DNA of 64,000 bases from an uncultured Muribaculaceae bacterium (GTDB taxonomy: Bacteria > Bacteroidota > Bacteroidia > Bacteroidales > Muribaculaceae), in NCBI GenBank assembly GCA_910578385.1, contig CAJTQV010000007.1, positions 62,001 through 126,000 on the forward strand, given 5' to 3'. Under the pieces are notes generated by a model that saw only the letters and a list, made by a program, of their open reading frames with translations, had not been told where the DNA came from and searched no databases. Positions 18,608 to 26,488 of the stretch are shown piece after piece. The position numbers and the translations under genes were made by a program. Each line of letters starts with the position of its first letter. Within the stretch, counting starts at the first letter, position 1.

Positions 18608-18759
18608 GGGACAGATAACTTAACCATAAAGCCACCGCCAAGTAATAAAGGCATCGCCAAGCAATCGAGCCGTCTGCGGTCTGTCCCTGCCAACCCGTCA
18701 TAGTCGAGTGGTCAAAGCCTGCAGGCTTTGACCACCTTCACATATTACCATGATATGTG
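18608..18759 (+). promoter_or_regulatory. Leader region of the primase/RT block with repeats and palindromes
   Basis: This gene-free stretch holds two adjacent 19-base direct repeats (18628-18646 and 18647-18665; 16 of 19 identical). They are flanked by an 8-bp inverted repeat GGGACAGA/TCTGTCCC (18608-18615 and 18680-18687). A 28-base perfect palindrome (18708-18735, hairpin family B) follows. An inverted repeat CACATAT/ATATGTG (18739-18745 and 18753-18759), centred 35 bases before the primase start, could be an operator. No exact TAnnTTTGC is present. Any of these could be a control site or part of a small RNA; the role is not established. Confidence 0.45.
18708..18735. repeat. Hairpin repeat family B, copy 1
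   Basis: 28-base perfect palindrome with arms ending in CAAAGCC and GGCTTTG around TGCA. Related copies at 52211 and 54188 share the preceding GTCGAGTGG and the TGCA/TGCG loop but differ in the stem on both sides together. Confidence 0.75.
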
Positions 18760-18783
18760 TCCGGCTTAATAACTGAAAAACTC

Positions 18784-19815
18784 ATGTACATACCTGCGAA
18801 TATTGTTGAAGAACTTCAACAGATAAATTGCGAGGAACTTGCCGGCCGCTTAGGAATGGAAGTCCGCAGACACAAGACCCGTTGTTTCCTGCATTCAGAG
18901 TCTGTTCCGAGTCTTTCCTTCCATCCGGCCAGAAAGAATCTATGGCATTGCTTCTCATGCGGCAAAGGAGGAAATGCCATAAGTCTTGTCATGGAGTATG
19001 AAAAGTGTGGATTTTCAGAAGCCTGTGAAAAATTATGTTCCATATATGGAATCGCCATTCCCAATGGAACAAGAACTTATATACCTAAAAAAAGAATTTC
19101 CCATAAGGCGGTATCATTAAAGCAAACCGACAATGACAGAAAATTTGATACCGAAATAGCGGAATGGCTGCTTGATAATATGACATTGACGGCCAATGCC
19201 AGGAATTTTCTATTCAAAGAAAGAAAACTCAGTGAGAAAATCATAACCGGAATCGGTATCAAATCATTGGATGACAGTCGCGACATCAGCGATAGGGCGA
19301 GAGCGAAGTTTGGAGAAGAGAGATGCCGCCAGAGCGGATTATTTGGCGAAAAAGGCTATCTTTCTTTCTGGACCCCATGCCTGATTTTTCCTTATAGAGA
19401 TAAAGCGGGAACACTGTTAGGCTTGCAATCACGCTATCTCGGAGAGAATAAAAGAGCAAGCCGGTTTCAATTCTTATCCGGCCAAAAGACCCATCTGTTT
19501 AATCTGCCGATACTGAATGGAGACACCGATATCCGCGAGCTATACATAACAGAAGGTGTGACCGATTGCCTGGCAATGCTGTCACACGGAAAATCGGCTG
19601 TAGCAATTCCGAGTGCAACACTTATACCGGAGAGCGACCTGCCACTATTGGCCGGATACGAACTGAGGATGATGCCCGACAATGATGATGCAGGATGGGA
19701 CGGTTTCGTAAAACTACGCCTCTCTTTGGCAAAAAAAGGACTCAAAATCTTCAGAGAGGATATACCTGTCCAATTTAAAGATTACTCGGAATGGTATGCA
19801 TCCGGCCATAAATAA
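18784..19815 (+). CDS. DnaG-like primase core: CHC2 zinc finger plus Toprim
   Basis: 343-residue protein with a CHC2-type zinc-binding domain at about residues 15-75 (C-x2-H in CFLH, then C-x2-C in CFSC followed by GKGGN). The Toprim domain is at about 245-330, with the acidic residue in YITEGVTDCL and the DxD in PDNDDAG. These are the parts of a bacterial DnaG primase that bind DNA and synthesise primers. The helicase-binding C-terminal domain is missing. The ATG at 18784 is preferred over a GTG at 18757, since the family-like sequence starts after it. It is the first gene of a four-gene block with a reverse transcriptase, and nothing else in the window looks like a plasmid or phage replication module. 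Phage- and plasmid-borne primases have the same layout. Confidence 0.85.
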   Translation: MYIPANIVEELQQINCEELAGRLGMEVRRHKTRCFLHSESVPSLSFHPARKNLWHCFSCGKGGNAISLVMEYEKCGFSEACEKLCSIYGIAIPNGTRTYIPKKRISHKAVSLKQTDNDRKFDTEIAEWLLDNMTLTANARNFLFKERKLSEKIITGIGIKSLDDSRDISDRARAKFGEERCRQSGLFGEKGYLSFWTPCLIFPYRDKAGTLLGLQSRYLGENKRASRFQFLSGQKTHLFNLPILNGDTDIRELYITEGVTDCLAMLSHGKSAVAIPSATLIPESDLPLLAGYELRMMPDNDDAGWDGFVKLRLSLAKKGLKIFREDIPVQFKDYSEWYASGHK

Positions 19816-19844
19816 CTGAATATCGATAGATAAGTAACTGAATT

Positions 19845-20690
19845 ATGAGAACTGACCCCAATGATATATTCCGTAATTTCTCCCGATTTAAAGAAGAAAT
19901 TATAAATATATTAAACAGTGCTTCCGACGAGCCGACTGCGGCTGTAACTAAACGGCCATTCAAGCGGCCCGATCAGCATCGCCTGTTTAACAAAGAGGAT
20001 ATGTATCACTTCGTTACATATTTGCAGGATTTGCATGGTTTAGACATCACCGGCCCAATCAGAAAAGGCGTGTGTACTGACAGGAACATAGAGGAATATG
20101 CAACGGAAAGTAGTTTCTTATGGAGCAATCCACAACTGATGTTTTACCAATATATCCTGCTTAAGGATTCGGACCATAAGTATAACATAGGTTATTTCAG
20201 GGAAAGCATCAGCCGAATGATACGGGAAATTGTGGAACTGAACATCTTCTTTTTAGATGTGTATATCCTCTGCAAAGTTCTCGACAATATATTCGATTTT
20301 AAGAAACTGGACTACAAATCCAAGACAGGAAAGACACCGCTTAAAATAAGTTTTAACAATCTCATCTTCGTCGGATACGAAGACGGGAAAATACAATTGA
20401 CCGTCACGGAAGATGGATTCAGAAGTTTCAAATCATATCGGACAGGAAAAATCAATTTAGGTCTATACGCAGAAAATGATTTGTTATTCTGCGATAAAGT
20501 TTCTGTACCACGTTTCAAGGAAGATGATCGGGAGTCTATTTACAATGGAGATATTGGTGAAGGTAACTGGAGTAAACTTATCCTGCCTCCTGAACCGGCT
20601 ACCGGTACCGCCACCCAAAAAGAAAATGACATATACGAAGAAATTGATAACTGGCTGAAGACATTAGGTCTATTGCCGGCAATCAGCTGA
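19845..20690 (+). CDS. Uncharacterised protein between primase and reverse transcriptase
   Basis: 281 residues; I do not recognise a family. The N-terminal 40 residues look flexible. A basic stretch (about 36-45, KRPFKRPDQHR) is followed by a mixed helical region. A hydrophobic helical segment (about 125-150, rich in I, L and F) is followed by a beta-rich C-terminal half (KISFNNLIFVGYEDGKIQL). There is no signal peptide and no clear catalytic motif. It sits 29 bases after the primase and 42 bases before the RT in the same direction and has the same AT-rich composition, so it is probably a fixed part of the same module. It might be an RT partner or an RNA-binding accessory, but that is guesswork. 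Confidence 0.6.
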   Translation: MRTDPNDIFRNFSRFKEEIINILNSASDEPTAAVTKRPFKRPDQHRLFNKEDMYHFVTYLQDLHGLDITGPIRKGVCTDRNIEEYATESSFLWSNPQLMFYQYILLKDSDHKYNIGYFRESISRMIREIVELNIFFLDVYILCKVLDNIFDFKKLDYKSKTGKTPLKISFNNLIFVGYEDGKIQLTVTEDGFRSFKSYRTGKINLGLYAENDLLFCDKVSVPRFKEDDRESIYNGDIGEGNWSKLILPPEPATGTATQKENDIYEEIDNWLKTLGLLPAIS

Positions 20691-20732
20691 AAAACCAAAT
20701 CAGATTCCATAAATCATAAGACGAGTAAAACG

Positions 20733-23700
20733 ATGGAAATAAATTTCAAGGATGCACCGCTTTATAAGTTTGTGACATCATACCGGAACATATACCGGGC
20801 CATCTACGCCCTTGAATCCTACATCGAAGAATTGCAGCTGCTGAATGAGGATGATCTGAAGTTATACTATGCCCTGCACGACAAATATAACTGGGACGTT
20901 ATTAATCTGATTATCAAATATTGTCAGCGTAGAATAACTGAGATAATAGACAATCCCGATAAATACTTCATGACTTCAGTTTACTTTGCGCTTAAGAAAT
21001 TTGATGATGATGACAACAAAGTTAAATTCCGCCCCCTGCATACCGCCGACCTCAAAGAACAGATATGCATGGTGGCCATGTTGCAGGTCCTGATGTTTGT
21101 AGACAGCGATGAAGATGATGATAATAAAGAAAATCGCAATAAAAAGAATCGCAATGAAGAGGATGGCAATAAGGCGGAGGCTGGACGCGCACCCTCAGAC
21201 CTGCTGAAGTCTATTCCAGATAATTTTTATGGCAATCGCGCCTCTATCCGGCTGGAGAGTATCTATCAAAGATGGGCACCCAACTATCAGGCATATAATC
21301 AGAAGATTATTGAGTCGTGCGGCGAGTATAGTAAAAGCCACAAATATGAATACGAGGTTTCCCTGGATATCAAGGAGTTCTTTCCTTCAATCTCACCCTT
21401 TTTCCTGTTTGTAAATATCTGCAATGTTCTGAAAGAGAGATTACGACACAAACAAACCGCCTCCCGGATATCAGAAAATGAAGAGAAGAATATTTACCGG
21501 AAGAATTTCGAGGTTCTGAAAAGAATCACAGCAAAACTCCTGTTTCTTGAAATTAAAGACCCGGACTATATTCGCGATAAGGAGCTCGAATACTATTTCC
21601 CGAAGTCAAACATGAATCAGGAACAACAAAGGGAGGCCAACGAAGAATTTTTAGCTAAAGACAGATTGTTCGCTAAAGGAGTGGCCCAGGGTCTGCCGCA
21701 GTCATATTTCTTCGGGAACTTATGTATGGCCTATATACGCAAGGAGATTGTTGCCGCCGACATGTTCAAGGGCAAGGATTATTTTTACGTAGATGATTCG
21801 GTCATATATGTAAAAGGTTTCAATGAAAAGATTCTGGAAGTCAAAGCATTCAATAAGAAGATAACTTCATTGAATAACAATTTGCAGCAGCTGACATCAG
21901 ATGCCAAGATAGAGGAAATCTGGGAAAACGCAAACGCCTATCCCCATGAAAGCAAAACTTCCAATATCAAAACTTCTGAGAAACCCTCCTTGCTCGATGA
22001 CCTCAGGGAATGTGGCGGCACGGCAGCGGAATTCCATAAAAAAATTGAGTATAATATTGAATTTCACGACAGTTCGAAGAGTACGATTCAGACTATCGAT
22101 GCCGCCAACAGAAACATAAAATCTCTGGGTGGATTAGGCAGGAATGCATCGTGTGCCGACTCATTCTTTATGGAGTATGACGACCGCCGTATCTCCAAAA
22201 AGAAAATGAACGCCCTGAATGACTATGCCTGGGAAATCATAAACCAGATCGAGGAAGAGGAAAAAAGTAAGAAATCCGAAACTGATGATGAAGACAAAAA
22301 TAAGCCCTTAGATACCGACTCAAACCAGCTTCAGCTGAAGGTCTTTAAAAGATTCCGCAAGATCTTTTTATCACGGAATATGTGGTTGGATACCATGGAT
22401 GCCGGGGAGATAAAGGAATATCTTGAGGAATGGTTCGATATGTTATTATCTGCCGAGAGACTGTCCGTAAGGAAAAAGATGCGTTCACCTGTATCTCAAT
22501 CTCTTGAAGAGAAGGAGAATCAAAAGTCAGACAACAACACCGATGAAGACAATAATACGGCTTCCGAAGATAAAACCAACCGCCTCCCAGATTCAGGAAA
22601 ATCTGCTGAAGAGTTTACCAATGATGACAAAAAGAGATGGTTTGAACTCACCGATAAGGAATCTTTCAGGGCAGAGGCCGCTCAACTGTTAAAATGCAGT
22701 TCACTGAAAGAGGCTGAGAACCTTAAAGAGAAAATAAATAGTTTCGAGGAAATTTTTTCAGGAGTAAGTACTGACTCTTATAACCATCTATATTTTCATA
22801 AATATTTAGATGGAGTGATTGCGGAGCGTAATATGACCCGTAATCGCTATGCAAGTCTTCATATGGCACTCCGCTCTGAGATTCCCGCCGCCTCTAACAT
22901 CGACACTGCGCACGCCATCGGGCGCTTGCGCAAATTCATCTTTGATGAGTTCCATTTCATCTTTTCATCCGACGCAAAAAGTGAGCAAGAGCTGGCAGAC
23001 ACTCGCAAAAAATATCCCTTTCTATTCAAGAAAAAAGATAAGAAAGACAACAAAGAGAAAGAGATTGAGAAAGAAAATGAGATTGGGAAAGAGAATGAGA
23101 TTGAGAAAGAGATAGAGAATGAGATTGAGGGGATGCAATTCATGAAAGTCGTGTCTGACGAATTCAAGCGCAGGATTCTGAATGCTTTTTTCTCAGTAAT
23201 GATCGGCGTCAATCCTTCAGAAGAAGTTCCGTTTGTAAAGACAAAAGGAGGAAATATCGACTATGCGTCATTCAGGATTTTAGTCTGGCTGAGAAACCCC
23301 AATTTCGACATCCATGATTTCTGGCATTTTCTTTCCAAGATTGAGCCTCATGCGTTGCCGGAAAGAATGATGGTCGATAACGGGCTTCCGGAGGTCGTGA
23401 AAATATTTATGACGAAAGTCGTTGACCCGGGCAAGGTTGACGACCTTATAAAGACACACCGCATCGTCAAGGGACTCTGGCAGAATGGATCGAAATTCCT
23501 GAATTCATATACCCTCCACAATGAGGAACATGCTGTCAAGTTGATAACACTTGCCATGAATATTATCAGGCGAATTGATTATTTCCAGCTGAAACAACTT
23601 GATTACTATATACTGTTTCTCGCCTGCTACCTCCACGATATCAGCATGGTCATCCATCCTGACCTGCAGCGTTTCTGCCATGCGGAAGAGGAAAACATAG

Positions 23701-24665
23701 CATTGATGGCTCCTTATCTCACCTCAATGAAGAATATTCTGAAACAATGGGAATCAACCTGTTCCGATTTAGGGAATTCCGAAGGTTTTGCCAATTTCTG
23801 GAAATCATTAGGAGGCAAAATGGTGGAGATATTCAATGAAGTATACGAATTCCACGAATCCCGAAGCCGGAACAACCACGCTAAAGACAGTGCTCTTTTC
23901 ATTAAAAACAAACGCCATGACCTCTTCAAGTATCTTGAAGAAACCATTGTCGAGGCCGTGGCCAGGGCAGGAGAAGACCATGGCAAGGAGATACACCATG
24001 TCTATGACCTCCGGTCTTCTGCAAAGAATGATACGACCAGCGCGAAATATATAACCATCCTGCTGCGTCTTGCCGACTTGATGGATATCTCAAACGACCG
24101 AATAAACTACCACCTTCTCAACGAGAACGTAAGCCATATGTCAGAGAGATCCAGATTCCACTGGATTTCACATCTTGTAACCGACGAGATTCAGTTGATA
24201 CCCCATTACGAAATAGGATATGACACTCTACATGACATGGATGGTGTTGCCAAAAACGAATATTACATCCGCGAGACCCTGCGGTTCTACATCATTCTTA
24301 ACATGAAGAGCCTGGAACCGATAAAGAGAAAAGAGGGCAGTTGCCGTAAGTGGCATAAAGAAACATATAAATGTAGCGAAACCCCCGTTAGATATAATGG
24401 TTTCGAGGGCATCAAGATCCGCTTCGACCGGAAACTTTGCGAAGAGAAGGAGTGTCCGATGGTGTGCCGATGGATGAATGAGAAACTCAACTGGATGCTT
24501 CCCGAACTTGAAAGACTGCAGAAATATCTGAACACCGTAAACTACGAACCGTTCAGAACCGAGATTGAAGTGGATATCCTCTTCAAGGATTATCCCGACA
24601 TTAACCTCAAGCCCTCACTCTTCGACGATGTGAGGCGTCATTTAACAGGAGAACACAATGAGTAG
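20733..24665 (+). CDS. Reverse transcriptase fused to HD phosphohydrolase domain
   Basis: 1310-residue protein. The N-terminal half is a reverse transcriptase: FRPLHTADLKEQI near residue 105, catalytic Asp at 212 in SLDIKEFFPSI (motif A), AQGLPQSYFFGN from about 318 (motif B) and YVDD at 352-355 (motif C). All metal-binding acids are present. A long charged middle part follows, with several acidic/lysine linkers, one built of near-repeats of EIEKEN (about 775-800). The C-terminal part is an HD-type phosphohydrolase: H929 and H933, H968-D969, the HESRSRNNH segment at 1041-1049, and RLADLMD around 1112-1118, resembling HD domains of bacterial conflict systems. There is no maturase X or endonuclease domain, so it is not a group II intron protein. 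It is probably a defence RT of the unknown-group/Abi type; the subtype cannot be assigned here. Confidence 0.85.
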   Translation: MEINFKDAPLYKFVTSYRNIYRAIYALESYIEELQLLNEDDLKLYYALHDKYNWDVINLIIKYCQRRITEIIDNPDKYFMTSVYFALKKFDDDDNKVKFRPLHTADLKEQICMVAMLQVLMFVDSDEDDDNKENRNKKNRNEEDGNKAEAGRAPSDLLKSIPDNFYGNRASIRLESIYQRWAPNYQAYNQKIIESCGEYSKSHKYEYEVSLDIKEFFPSISPFFLFVNICNVLKERLRHKQTASRISENEEKNIYRKNFEVLKRITAKLLFLEIKDPDYIRDKELEYYFPKSNMNQEQQREANEEFLAKDRLFAKGVAQGLPQSYFFGNLCMAYIRKEIVAADMFKGKDYFYVDDSVIYVKGFNEKILEVKAFNKKITSLNNNLQQLTSDAKIEEIWENANAYPHESKTSNIKTSEKPSLLDDLRECGGTAAEFHKKIEYNIEFHDSSKSTIQTIDAANRNIKSLGGLGRNASCADSFFMEYDDRRISKKKMNALNDYAWEIINQIEEEEKSKKSETDDEDKNKPLDTDSNQLQLKVFKRFRKIFLSRNMWLDTMDAGEIKEYLEEWFDMLLSAERLSVRKKMRSPVSQSLEEKENQKSDNNTDEDNNTASEDKTNRLPDSGKSAEEFTNDDKKRWFELTDKESFRAEAAQLLKCSSLKEAENLKEKINSFEEIFSGVSTDSYNHLYFHKYLDGVIAERNMTRNRYASLHMALRSEIPAASNIDTAHAIGRLRKFIFDEFHFIFSSDAKSEQELADTRKKYPFLFKKKDKKDNKEKEIEKENEIGKENEIEKEIENEIEGMQFMKVVSDEFKRRILNAFFSVMIGVNPSEEVPFVKTKGGNIDYASFRILVWLRNPNFDIHDFWHFLSKIEPHALPERMMVDNGLPEVVKIFMTKVVDPGKVDDLIKTHRIVKGLWQNGSKFLNSYTLHNEEHAVKLITLAMNIIRRIDYFQLKQLDYYILFLACYLHDISMVIHPDLQRFCHAEEENIALMAPYLTSMKNILKQWESTCSDLGNSEGFANFWKSLGGKMVEIFNEVYEFHESRSRNNHAKDSALFIKNKRHDLFKYLEETIVEAVARAGEDHGKEIHHVYDLRSSAKNDTTSAKYITILLRLADLMDISNDRINYHLLNENVSHMSERSRFHWISHLVTDEIQLIPHYEIGYDTLHDMDGVAKNEYYIRETLRFYIILNMKSLEPIKRKEGSCRKWHKETYKCSETPVRYNGFEGIKIRFDRKLCEEKECPMVCRWMNEKLNWMLPELERLQKYLNTVNYEPFRTEIEVDILFKDYPDINLKPSLFDDVRRHLTGEHNE
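23055..23131 (+). repeat. In-frame purine-rich tandem repeat in the RT-HD linker
   Basis: Imperfect repeats of a 12-18 base unit (GAGATTGAGAAAGA and variants) encode a Glu/Lys/Asn/Ile string between the RT and HD parts. Such repeats expand and shrink by slippage in multiples of three without breaking the frame, so linker length may vary between strains. Confidence 0.75.
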
Positions 24666-25371
24666 CAAACATGAATTTATAACACATCTGTTCGAGGAAT
24701 TCACGCGTATAACCGAGGTCCTTTCCGAGGGCTTCGTCCCCAATTATCATGGCGAAGACCTCCGCCTCGACACAAATCCCAAGGATGTGATGTATATGGG
24801 CATACCCATGGTATCTTTTGCAGATATCGAAGCTCAGACCATACTCGACCACATCAACCGTGTAGGAAAAGATTATGGATCATATGCCATATCGATGAAA
24901 AAGGAATGGGCCTTACGACAGAAATGGCTCAATCCGGTATGGTATGTCACCGACGAGGCCACACTCATGCACCTCCACCGGAACTGGAAGGCAGTAATGG
25001 AAACCGGAATCTCCGGGTTCATGAAGAAATACAAATCGCCATGGATAGACGAAGACTTTCACAACTACGCGGAAAGAGAGTGGCGCTACACAGTGCCGAT
25101 AACAGAAGTCAAATGGATTCTTACACAAGAAGCCTACGACAAATGGCGTAAAGACCCGAATGAAAAAAGACCGGCACCAACCGAGGAACTGATAAACCAT
25201 GCGTTGAAATTCGATATTGGGGATATCGACAGTATCATTGTACCCGATAAAACCTATACCGATGAAATCAGCAATTTCCTTCATACAACAGAAACATTCT
25301 CCGGCCAGAAAAGAAAACTATCAGAAGGGGAAATCAATTTCCTCCTCGGTTTAGTAACGACTATAAAATAG
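24658..25371 (+). CDS. AbiGi-like abortive infection protein
   Basis: 237 residues. The run GFVPNYHGEDL, then GIPMVSFADIEAQTILDHI, then YGSYAISMKKEWALRQ and LNPVWYV, matches what I know of AbiGi-family proteins, the partner of AbiGii in abortive infection systems. The assignment is from recalled family patterns, not a search. The protein is soluble, with no signal peptide. Its start overlaps the RT-HD stop by eight bases (the ATG lies within the last RT codons), so the two are almost certainly translationally coupled. In known AbiG systems the partner is a nucleotidyltransferase-type toxin; none is present here, so AbiGi appears to be paired with an RT-HD instead. It is the last gene of the block. 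Confidence 0.7.
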   Translation: MSSKHEFITHLFEEFTRITEVLSEGFVPNYHGEDLRLDTNPKDVMYMGIPMVSFADIEAQTILDHINRVGKDYGSYAISMKKEWALRQKWLNPVWYVTDEATLMHLHRNWKAVMETGISGFMKKYKSPWIDEDFHNYAEREWRYTVPITEVKWILTQEAYDKWRKDPNEKRPAPTEELINHALKFDIGDIDSIIVPDKTYTDEISNFLHTTETFSGQKRKLSEGEINFLLGLVTTIK

Positions 25372-25396
25372 CGCAGAAAAGAGACAAGACTTCACA

Positions 25397-25480
25397 TGGT
25401 GAGTCCGGATAGATCAATCACTCTACATGATAGAGCAAAAACACTACATGGTAGAGTGAGAACTCTACTTGGACTCACCA
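25397..25480 (+). ncRNA. Candidate structured RNA at the 3' end of the RT operon
   Basis: An outer stem of ten exact base pairs (25397-25406, TGGTGAGTCC, with 25471-25480) encloses two hairpins: CTCTA-CATGA-TAGAG at 25421-25435 and a bulged CACTAC-ATG-GTAGAGTG at 25442-25458. Together they form a three-way junction of 84 bases. Three near-copies of a CTCTACATG-like core recur at about 20-base spacing. No T-run follows, so an ordinary intrinsic terminator is unlikely. Several defence RTs use a neighbouring noncoding RNA as template or cofactor; that role here is inference. Confidence 0.45.
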
Positions 25481-25541
25481 CACGTGCCCGCACCCTCACG
25501 CACCCCACTTCCCCCGATTTGCATATGTCGCGCAAAATCAC

Positions 25542-25550
25542 TAACTTTGC
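25542..25550 (+). promoter_or_regulatory. Promoter -7 element TAACTTTGC
   Basis: Exact TAnnTTTGC match, 30 bases ahead of a short open frame at 25581 that leads in frame, after one stop codon, into the hypothetical protein below. Confidence 0.5.
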
Positions 25551-25766
25551 ACCCAAAATAAGACCGACTTGACATCATACATGAAACAGACCAAGTTTCG
25601 GCAACTTTCACTCTCTGCATCATAACTGCCTGACGCCCACCAAAATACCGCGCCAAGCAGGACTAAAAACGCACCCCAATCCCCACCTTCGGATTGTACT
25701 GTAAAAAGCAAGCGGACACAGGTACGCGAATGGGTAGCCACCTCCGAGGGCTATGACCGTTCGCGG

Positions 25767-26333
25767 ATGCTCTCCATCAAGCCTGACAAAGACCTCCCCC
25801 TCCCCTCCACACCCGAATCGCGCCTGAAAACAAGGAAGTCCTCGCTTCTCAGCTACCTTTTCAAACACATTCTTAACAGCCTGTACCTGGATTATAAAGG
25901 AATAGACACCAAACCGTCGCTACAAAACCGTAGACAACGCAAGAACGTCAGAGAAAACAAGCTCAGATTCTACGACAAATGTCATGATCTGATAGGCCAA
26001 TGGGTATTTTTACAGACGCTTCTAACCTCTCCCCAGAACAGCCTTTGCCGAGCGGACGCACCATCCAATCCGGGAGTCAAAGACTACAGCGTCATCGCCC
26101 GTAACCTCGCCAACATAAAGGATGGCACCGAGGCCCTACGCAACAAAGTCCGTCATCACCACGACGACGAGAACCTGCATGCAGCCAACCGTGCCACACG
26201 CCTCAGTCTGCGACTGGCATGGCTCAGCCTCGTTCTCGGATTGCTCCGCATACTCCTCGCCCTCCTCTCCTTCCAATCTTTCAAACTCCTGAAAGATTAC
26301 ATCTACAACCAGCTCCACACCCTGCTGCCCTGA
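25767..26333 (+). CDS. Hypothetical protein with C-terminal membrane helix, possibly decayed
   Basis: 188 residues from the ATG at 25767; not recognised. The middle is basic, a His/Asp-rich patch (HHHDDE) lies near residue 125, and about residues 140-170 form one strong Leu-rich hydrophobic segment followed by a short tail. The same frame is open upstream to base 25626. Beyond a TAA at 25623-25625 it continues to an ATG at 25581 that lies 30 bases after a good promoter element. This suggests either a 14-codon upstream leader or a gene broken by one nonsense mutation. It follows the AbiGi gene by about 400 bases and may or may not belong to the RT block. It could also be non-coding; base composition is closer to the GC-rich flanks than to the RT genes. 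Confidence 0.4.
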   Translation: MLSIKPDKDLPLPSTPESRLKTRKSSLLSYLFKHILNSLYLDYKGIDTKPSLQNRRQRKNVRENKLRFYDKCHDLIGQWVFLQTLLTSPQNSLCRADAPSNPGVKDYSVIARNLANIKDGTEALRNKVRHHHDDENLHAANRATRLSLRLAWLSLVLGLLRILLALLSFQSFKLLKDYIYNQLHTLLP

Positions 26334-26488
26334 TATCCGAATGGCATCGACATGGATGTTTGTTAATGAGGCAGAAAAGACCTTTCTTCATTAGCAGATC
26401 TTTCCGCAATACCTCCCCACACATTAAAAAAACTTGGGTTATTAGGTGAATCTCCTCAAAATCGACTGGAAATAAACAATGTAAACAT

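Noticed and set aside
20733..24665. Group II intron or retron reverse transcriptase
   Set aside because: No maturase or endonuclease domain and no intron RNA boundaries; the size, HD fusion and operon do not fit a retron RT, though the flanking RNA candidates leave some room.
18784..25371. Integrative plasmid or phage remnant
   Set aside because: A primase is present, but no integrase, helicase, relaxase, structural gene or repeated attachment site was seen at the borders.
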